Under the pieces are notes generated by a model. The model did no database searches. It saw nothing but the letters and a program-made list of their open reading frames with translations, and had not been told where the DNA came from. The translations under genes were made by a program, and so were the position numbers. This document shows, in pieces, positions 13,585 through 14,201 of a stretch of 14,201 nt of DNA; position 1 is the stretch's first letter; each line of letters starts with the position of its first letter. Source of the DNA: a gamma proteobacterium symbiont of Bathyaustriella thionipta (GTDB lineage: Bacteria; Pseudomonadota; Gammaproteobacteria; Chromatiales; Chromatiaceae). Where the stretch lies: NCBI GenBank assembly GCA_025656895.1, contig JAHXHF010000200.1, forward strand, positions 1-14,201, written 5' to 3'.

Positions 13585-13657
13585 GGGCAGACAGTAAAAT
13601 TATTTCAAAATATTTTTTTCTGTGAACCATGGATGGGCACGCTTGATCAACCCCGAA

Positions 13658-14095
13658 TCAGTCATCATGCCGCCGGTATTCACCCTCAAGGGTACGCCGG
13701 GATTGTGTGCGGGTTTGTGTCGTATAGGCGCCGGAAACCGAGATTTTCTTTATCCAGTTCAATACCAGCCATTTTCTCAGTGGCGGCAATAACAGCAAGA
13801 AGCCCAGACTGTCGCTGATAAAACCGGGAAATAACAACATAAAACCGGCTACCGACAGCAATGCCCCTTCCATCATTTCCATGGCCGGTGTTTCGCCACG
13901 CGCCATGGCCTCACGCGCACGCAAAGCCGTTCCCAACCCCTGCAGGCGTACCAGCCAGATACCGAGGGCTGCCGTGAACAGGGTTAGTGCTATGGTAGAA
14001 AACGCGCCAATTTCAGAACCGACCGAAATCAACACATACAATTCGATCATGGGTACTGAAATAAGTACTAATAAAGCAATGGTTATGGGGTTCAT
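13658..14095 (-). CDS. fxsA: FxsA family membrane protein
   Basis: FxsA is a small inner-membrane protein; in E. coli its overproduction relieves exclusion of phage T7 by the F plasmid, and its normal role is not established. The 145 residues show hydrophobic segments at about 4-24, 30-50 and 78-104. Family marks are the N-terminal PMIELYVLISVGSEIG (15-30), the GIWLVRLQG stretch, and PGFISDSLGFLLLLPP (90-105). The C-terminal tail is basic and polar, probably cytoplasmic. The ATG at 14095 has only a weak Shine-Dalgarno. It lies just upstream of groES in the same direction, the order found in E. coli, but groES has its own promoter. Confidence 0.92.
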   Translation of the reverse strand: MNPITIALLVLISVPMIELYVLISVGSEIGAFSTIALTLFTAALGIWLVRLQGLGTALRAREAMARGETPAMEMMEGALLSVAGFMLLFPGFISDSLGFLLLLPPLRKWLVLNWIKKISVSGAYTTQTRTQSRRTLEGEYRRHDD

Positions 14096-14108
14096 CTATT
14101 TCATTCTC

Positions 14109-14114
14109 ATTATA
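14109..14114 (-). promoter_or_regulatory. Possible -10 element of fxsA
   Basis: TATAAT, a perfect -10 hexamer, lies on the minus strand 13 bases before the fxsA ATG. No -35 is recognisable at 17 bases. If used, the transcript would have almost no leader. Confidence 0.35.
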
Positions 14115-14201
14115 GTTACTGAAGTTTCACTGTTTTTTTAAGAATCTTGTTTGGCAAAAACCATTCATAAGCATGCTCATGCTACCGATAGAAATAACTT
14201 A

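Noticed and set aside
1..14201. CRISPR array, phage genes, toxin-antitoxin or defence system
   Set aside because: No regularly spaced repeats, no recognisable phage, nuclease, transposase or toxin genes were seen on either strand.

Overview
The window reads as a chromosomal segment of a gammaproteobacterium of moderate GC. The evidence is the fxsA-groES-groEL order, a Tag-type 3-methyladenine glycosylase, a single-chain class I fumarase, SucA/SucB of proteobacterial type, and a Pseudomonas-like tRNA-Arg(CCT). A perfect CIRCE operator in front of groES points away from the enterics, which lack HrcA control. I cannot name the order or genus.

Layout. Positions 74-1065 (minus strand) hold a two-gene overlapping unit: an encapsulated-ferritin-family protein followed by an ArsS-like radical SAM protein that stops at roughly two thirds of the usual length. 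A tRNA-Arg(CCT) follows at 1194-1270 and an unrecognised 72-residue ORF at 1349-1567. Positions 1708-5768 (plus) hold sucA-sucB, overlapping by 10 bases, the E1 and E2 of the 2-oxoglutarate dehydrogenase complex; the E3 gene lpd is not adjacent. Then comes a membrane-anchored msrB interrupted by an in-frame TAA (5852-6433). Positions 6514-9452 look like a three-gene operon: class I fumarase, a small secreted four-cysteine protein, and a Tas-like aldo-keto reductase. Positions 9449-10620 form an accessory, gene-poor stretch. It begins with a ~240-bp non-coding element with near-perfect 24-bp terminal inverted repeats set in TTAA at the reductase stop codon (a MITE), followed by hairpins and an orphan GrlR-like gene. 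Positions 10625-14095 (minus) hold tag, groEL with a strong intrinsic terminator, groES, a combined sigma-70/sigma-32-like promoter with CIRCE, and fxsA.

Function. Most of the window is housekeeping: two TCA-cycle enzymes, the GroE chaperonin, alkylation repair and redox enzymes. I see no convincing complete new system. The stretches most worth a second look are the ferritin/radical-SAM pair without shell or cargo tail, the interrupted msrB, the TTAA-bounded MITE, the orphan GrlR-like protein, and the conserved-looking small secreted protein between fumarase and the reductase. All homology calls are from memory of family sequences; no search was run.
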